From contig JACYXH010000710.1 of assembly GCA_026745465.1 (NCBI GenBank), positions 45,001 through 109,000 of the forward strand: DNA of 64,000 nt, written 5' to 3'. Positions 57,418-64,000 of this stretch are shown here, piece after piece (the first letter of the stretch is position 1; each line of letters opens with the position of its first letter). Made by a program: the position numbers and the translations under genes. Origin of the DNA: Lota lota. Its lineage: Eukaryota > Chordata > Actinopteri > Gadiformes > Lotidae. The notes beneath the pieces were generated by a model. That model saw only the letters and a list, made by a program, of their open reading frames with translations. It had not been told where the DNA came from and did not search any database.

Positions 57418-58800
57418 ATAACGCCACGGTGTGTGTGGACGGTGAAGCTCCGTCTGAGTCAGGGTTAGGATTCCCGGTCACCTATAGTATAACGCCACGG
57501 TGTGTGTGGACGGTGAAGCTCCGTCTGAGTCAGGGTTAGGATTCCCGGTCACCTATAGTATAACGCCACGGTGTGTGTGGACGGTGAAGCTCCGTCCGAG
57601 TCAGGGTTAGGATTCCCGGTCACCTATAGTATAACGCCACGGTGTGTGTGGACGGTGAAGCTCCGTCCGAGTCAGGGTTAGGATTCCCGGTCACCTATAG
57701 TATAACGCCACGGTGTGTGTGGACGGTGAAGCTCCGTCCGAGTCAGGGTTAGGATTCCCGGTCACCTATAGTATAACGCCACGGTGTGTGTGGACGGTGA
57801 AGCTCCGTCCGAGTCAGGGTTAGGATTCCCGGTCACCTATAGTATAACGCCACGGTGTGTGTGGACGGTGAAGCTCCGTCCGAGTCAGGGTTAGGATTCC
57901 CGGTCACCTATAGTATAACGCCACGGTGTGTGTGGACGGTGAAGCTCCGTCCGAGTCAGGGTTAGGATTCCCGGTCACCTATAGTATAACGCCACGGTGT
58001 GTGTGGACGGTGAAGCTCCGTCCGAGTCAGGGTTAGGATTCCCGGTCACCTATAGTATAACGCCACGGTGTGTGTGGACGGTGAAGCTCCGTCCGAGTCA
58101 GGGTTAGGATTCCCGGTCACCTATAGTATAACGCCACGGTGTGTGTGGACGGTGAAGCTCCGTCCGAGTCAGGGTTAGGATTCCCGGTCACCTATAGTAT
58201 AACGCCACGGTGTGTGTGGACGGTGAAGCTCCGTCCGAGTCAGGGTTAGGATTCCCGGTCACCTATAGTATAACGCCACGGTGTGTGTGGACGGTGAAGC
58301 TCCGTCCGAGTCAGGGTTAGGATTCCCGGTCACCTATAGTATAACGCCACGGTGTGTGTGGACGGTGAAGCTCCGTCCGAGTCAGGGTTAGGATTCCCGG
58401 TCACCTATAGTATAACGCCACGGTGTGTGTGGACGGTGAAGCTCCGTCCGAGTCAGGGTTAGGATTCCCGGTCACCTATAGTATAACGCCACGGTGTGTG
58501 TGGACGGTGAAGCTCCGTCCGAGTCAGGGTTAGGATTCCCGGTCACCTATAGTATAACGCCACGGTGTGTGTGGACGGTGAAGCTCCGTCCGAGTCAGGG
58601 TTAGGATTCCCGGTCACCTATAGTATAACGCCACGGTGTGTGTGGACGGTGAAGCTCCGTCCGAGTCAGGGTTAGGATTCCCGGTCACCTATAGTATAAC
58701 GCCACGGTGTGTGTGGACGGTGAAGCTCCGTCCGAGTCAGGGTTAGGATTCCCGGTCACCTATAGTATAACGCCAAGGTGTGTGTGGACGGTGAAGCTCC
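57418..58800. repeat. 71-bp satellite, about 19 near-identical copies, cop1 intron 10
   Basis: Unit contains AACGCCACGGTGTGTGTGGA, CGGTGAAGCTCCGTC(C/T)GAGT and CAGGGTTAGGATTCCCGGTC. The first two copies have CGTCTG, later ones CGTCCG, and the last copies degrade at 58800-58870. Very low divergence implies recent expansion or gene-conversion-like homogenisation. Confidence 0.97.
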
Positions 58801-59093
58801 GTCTGAGCAGGGATAGATTTCATGTCCGAGTGGGGCTTAGGATTCCCGGACACCTTATATCACCACGGTGTGTGACGCATTTCTTATACAACATCGCTCA
58901 TTATAACGCTCATACACAACGACGGTACTAAGAAAGTATCACAAAGTTGCCGTGTGTCGTAACCATGGGGATAACACGCACCCCTCTATCTCTCAGCCCA
59001 GAACACATCATTTAAATGTCAGTGTTGGAATTGCAGCTGAAACAGTGGGTGTGTTGAGGAGGAGGGGCTTGTTTTAAGTCTGTGTGTGTGTAG

Positions 59094-59229
59094 ACGAGGG
59101 GCGGAGCCTGGGCCAGCTGGATGACTTCATGGAGTGCCTTTCTAAAATCACCCGTTACAACTCTGTCCGCCCGCTCGCCACGTTGTCCTACGCCAGCGAC
59201 CTATACAACGGCTCCAGCATCGTCTCCAG
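59094..59229 (+). CDS. cop1: cop1 exon 11: start of WD40 domain
   Basis: (D)[20 protein letters not shown], then [20 protein letters not shown] and SIVS. Acceptor GTGTAG, donor GTAAGA. Confidence 0.95.
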
Positions 59230-59261
59230 GTAAGAGGAGGCCCCGCCCTCTAGACAGTCTC

Positions 59262-59367
59262 CGACCTCTCGATATTAGTATTGCGTTTGACCTCTGACCT
59301 CTCTATATTAGTATTGAGTTTGACCTCTATATTGTATTGAGTTTGACCTCTGACCTCTCTATATTAG
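59262..59367. repeat. Acceptor-containing repeat in cop1 intron 11
   Basis: Three or four imperfect copies of CTCTGACCTCTCTATATTAG followed by TATTGAGTTTGACC, the exon-12 acceptor plus its first 14 bases, in an intron of only 138 bases. Confidence 0.9.
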
Positions 59368-59511
59368 TATTGAGTTTGACCGGGACTGCGACTACTTTGC
59401 GGTTGCCGGTGTCACTAAGAAGATCAAGGTGTTTGAGTATGGCATGGTGATCCAGGATGCAGTGGACATCCACTACCCGGTCAACGAGATGACCTGCAAC
59501 TCTAAAATCAG
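59368..59511 (+). CDS. cop1: cop1 exon 12: WD40 repeat
   Basis: (S)[40 protein letters not shown] and MTCNSKI. Acceptor ATATTAG, donor GTATCA. Confidence 0.95.
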
Positions 59512-60084
59512 GTATCAGCTGCTTCCCATTGAGTTTCTTATATTCTATTCTATTTATAGTTTATTATCTATAAAGTTATAGTTCTGTTTATAACATTAGT
59601 CTGTATCAGATATAATGTAGTTAATAATGCTTCATATATTGTGCAGTGCCCATATCTGGGCAATTCCTCCTCCCCACAAATGCAAAGACGTCAACGCCTT
59701 AAAAGCCATGAGAAAGCAGTCATGGGCCACACCTCTAAAACGTTGCATTCACAACTAAACGAAACATTTCCAACAACAAGACTTATGTATTTCATAACTC
59801 TGCACATGCACAGCAAAGCTGAGGCTCCACTGATGCCAACAGTCCAAACTATATCACTCTGATCAACGCACTAGAGGCTAAAATCCATCATGAACAAACT
59901 CATTAAAGTTGTGTTTGATCCTATAAACCCACCATCAACTGATAATCCAGTGTCTGTGCACCATTTTGAAACAATCAATGTATAGTAGCTAAGACAGGGT
60001 TTCACAGGAAATAGGTCAGTTGCCTACGATCAGAACAAACTGTCTTTGTCGCCATCTGGTGGCCGTTAGATGCAATTGCGATGG
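59512..60084. other. cop1 intron 12, unique part
   Basis: No exon or recognised element; an open frame at 59641-59862 has no features of a gene. Confidence 0.45.
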
Positions 60085-61796
<1,712 letters not shown>

Positions 61797-61878
61797 GAAC
61801 ATGAGAAGCGCTGCTGGAGTGTCGACTTCAACCTGATGGATCCTACACTGCTGGCGTCCGGCTCTGATGACGCTAAAG
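61797..61878 (+). CDS. cop1: cop1 exon 14: WD40 repeat
   Basis: EHEKRCWSVDFNLMDPTLLA then SGSDDAK plus one base. Acceptor GCGTTAG, donor GTTAGA. Confidence 0.96.
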
Positions 61879-61897
61879 GTTAGAATCACTACTACTG

Positions 61898-62600
61898 TAC
61901 CTTGGTTTAGTCTTTCTAGAATCACTTCCTGGTCTGTACCTTGGTTTACTCTTTCTAGAATCACTTCCTGGTCTGTACCTTGGTTTACTCTTTCTAGAAT
62001 CACTTCCTGGTCTGTACCTTGGTTTACTCTTTCTAGAATCACTTCCTGGTCTGTACCTTGGTTTACTCTTTCTAGAATCACATCCTGGTCTGTACCTTGG
62101 TTTACTCTTTCTAGAATCACTTCCTGGTCTGTACCTTGGTTTACTCTTTCTAGAATCACTTCCTGGTCTGTACCTTGGTTTACTCTTTCTAGAATCACTT
62201 CCTGGTCTGTACCTTGGTTTACTCTTTCTAGAATCACTTCCTGGTCTGTACCTTGGTTTACTCTTTCTAAAATCACTTCCTGGTCTGTACCTTGGTTTAC
62301 TCTTTCTATAATCACTTCCTGGTCTGTACCTTGGTTGACTCTTTCTAGAATCACTTCCTGGTCTGTACCTTGGTTGACTCTTTCTAGAATCACTTCCTGG
62401 TCTGTACCTTGGTTGACTCTTTCTAGAATCACTTCCTGGTCTGTACCTTGGTTGACTCTTTCTAGAATCACTTCCTGGTCTGTACCTTGGTTGACTCTTT
62501 CTAGAATCACTTCCTGGTCTGTACCTTGGTTTACTCTTTCTAGAATCACTTCCTGGTCTGTACCTTGGTTTACTCTTTCTAGAATCACTTCCTGGTCTGT
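61898..62600. repeat. 39-bp minisatellite in cop1 intron 14
   Basis: About eighteen units of TCTAGAATCACTTCCTGGTC plus TGTACCTTGGTTTACTCTT, with a block of TTGACTC variants in the middle. The intron start GTTAGAATCACT resembles the unit, so the array may have grown from the donor side. Confidence 0.95.
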
Positions 62601-62629
62601 ACCGTGGTGTACTCTTGTTCCTGTTTTTT

Positions 62630-63570
<941 letters not shown>

Positions 63571-63654
63571 GTACCATCTGGTTTTCAGTTGCGTAAGTAC
63601 CTCTCATCCCATAGTTAGTGTGGTCTAGATCACTCCATGACAACCACTGTTTCT

Positions 63655-64000
<346 letters not shown>

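Overview
The window looks like nuclear DNA of a teleost fish. Genes are split into short exons with GT/AG introns, recognisable vertebrate genes are present (a delta-protocadherin tail, mdm2, astn1, cop1), and a large share of the sequence is simple repeats and minisatellites. Such repeat density recalls cod-like (gadiform) fishes, but that placement is inference.

Layout. 1-14046: mostly non-coding DNA with long homopolymer, GA, GGA, GGT and CA tracts. Its one gene piece is the last cytoplasmic exon of a delta-2 type protocadherin on the minus strand (11286-11929). 14047-32716: a complete, very large (18,670 bp) endogenous retrovirus on the minus strand. It has two 1,767-bp LTRs differing at about six positions, a perfect tRNA-Lys1,2 type primer binding site, a polypurine tract and nine open reading frames: gag (1160 aa, with a macro-domain-like segment), protease, RT-RNaseH-integrase, two large unknown ORFs between pol and env, env, then a multi-pass membrane protein with a PPxY tail and two small cysteine-containing ORFs. 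Several traits are foamy-virus-like. 32717-33000: a broken LINE fragment against the right LTR. The other flank does not continue it and there is no target-site duplication.

33300-41360: mdm2 on the plus strand, interrupted by minisatellites, with two apparent +1 insertions in the p53-binding exons and no RanBP2-type zinc finger, but an intact C-terminal RING. 40330-40860: a decayed pogo/Tigger-like transposon inside an mdm2 intron. 42500-45485: a 1.8-kb C-rich tract followed by the last two coding exons of astn1, one of them duplicated, the last with an in-frame stop and a one-base loss. 45885-48700: several minisatellites. 49404 to the window end: cop1 (E3 ligase with RING, coiled coil and WD40 repeats), sixteen exons all in frame, running off the right edge.

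Two things stand out. One is the retrovirus: its size, its intact accessory genes and its young LTRs. The other is a repeated pattern in mdm2 and cop1, where intronic minisatellites contain the splice acceptor or donor plus the first or last bases of the adjoining exon, leaving rows of decoy splice sites beside real exons. mdm2 and cop1 are both ubiquitin ligases for p53, so their adjacency is functionally suggestive, but it may be chance or an assembly join.
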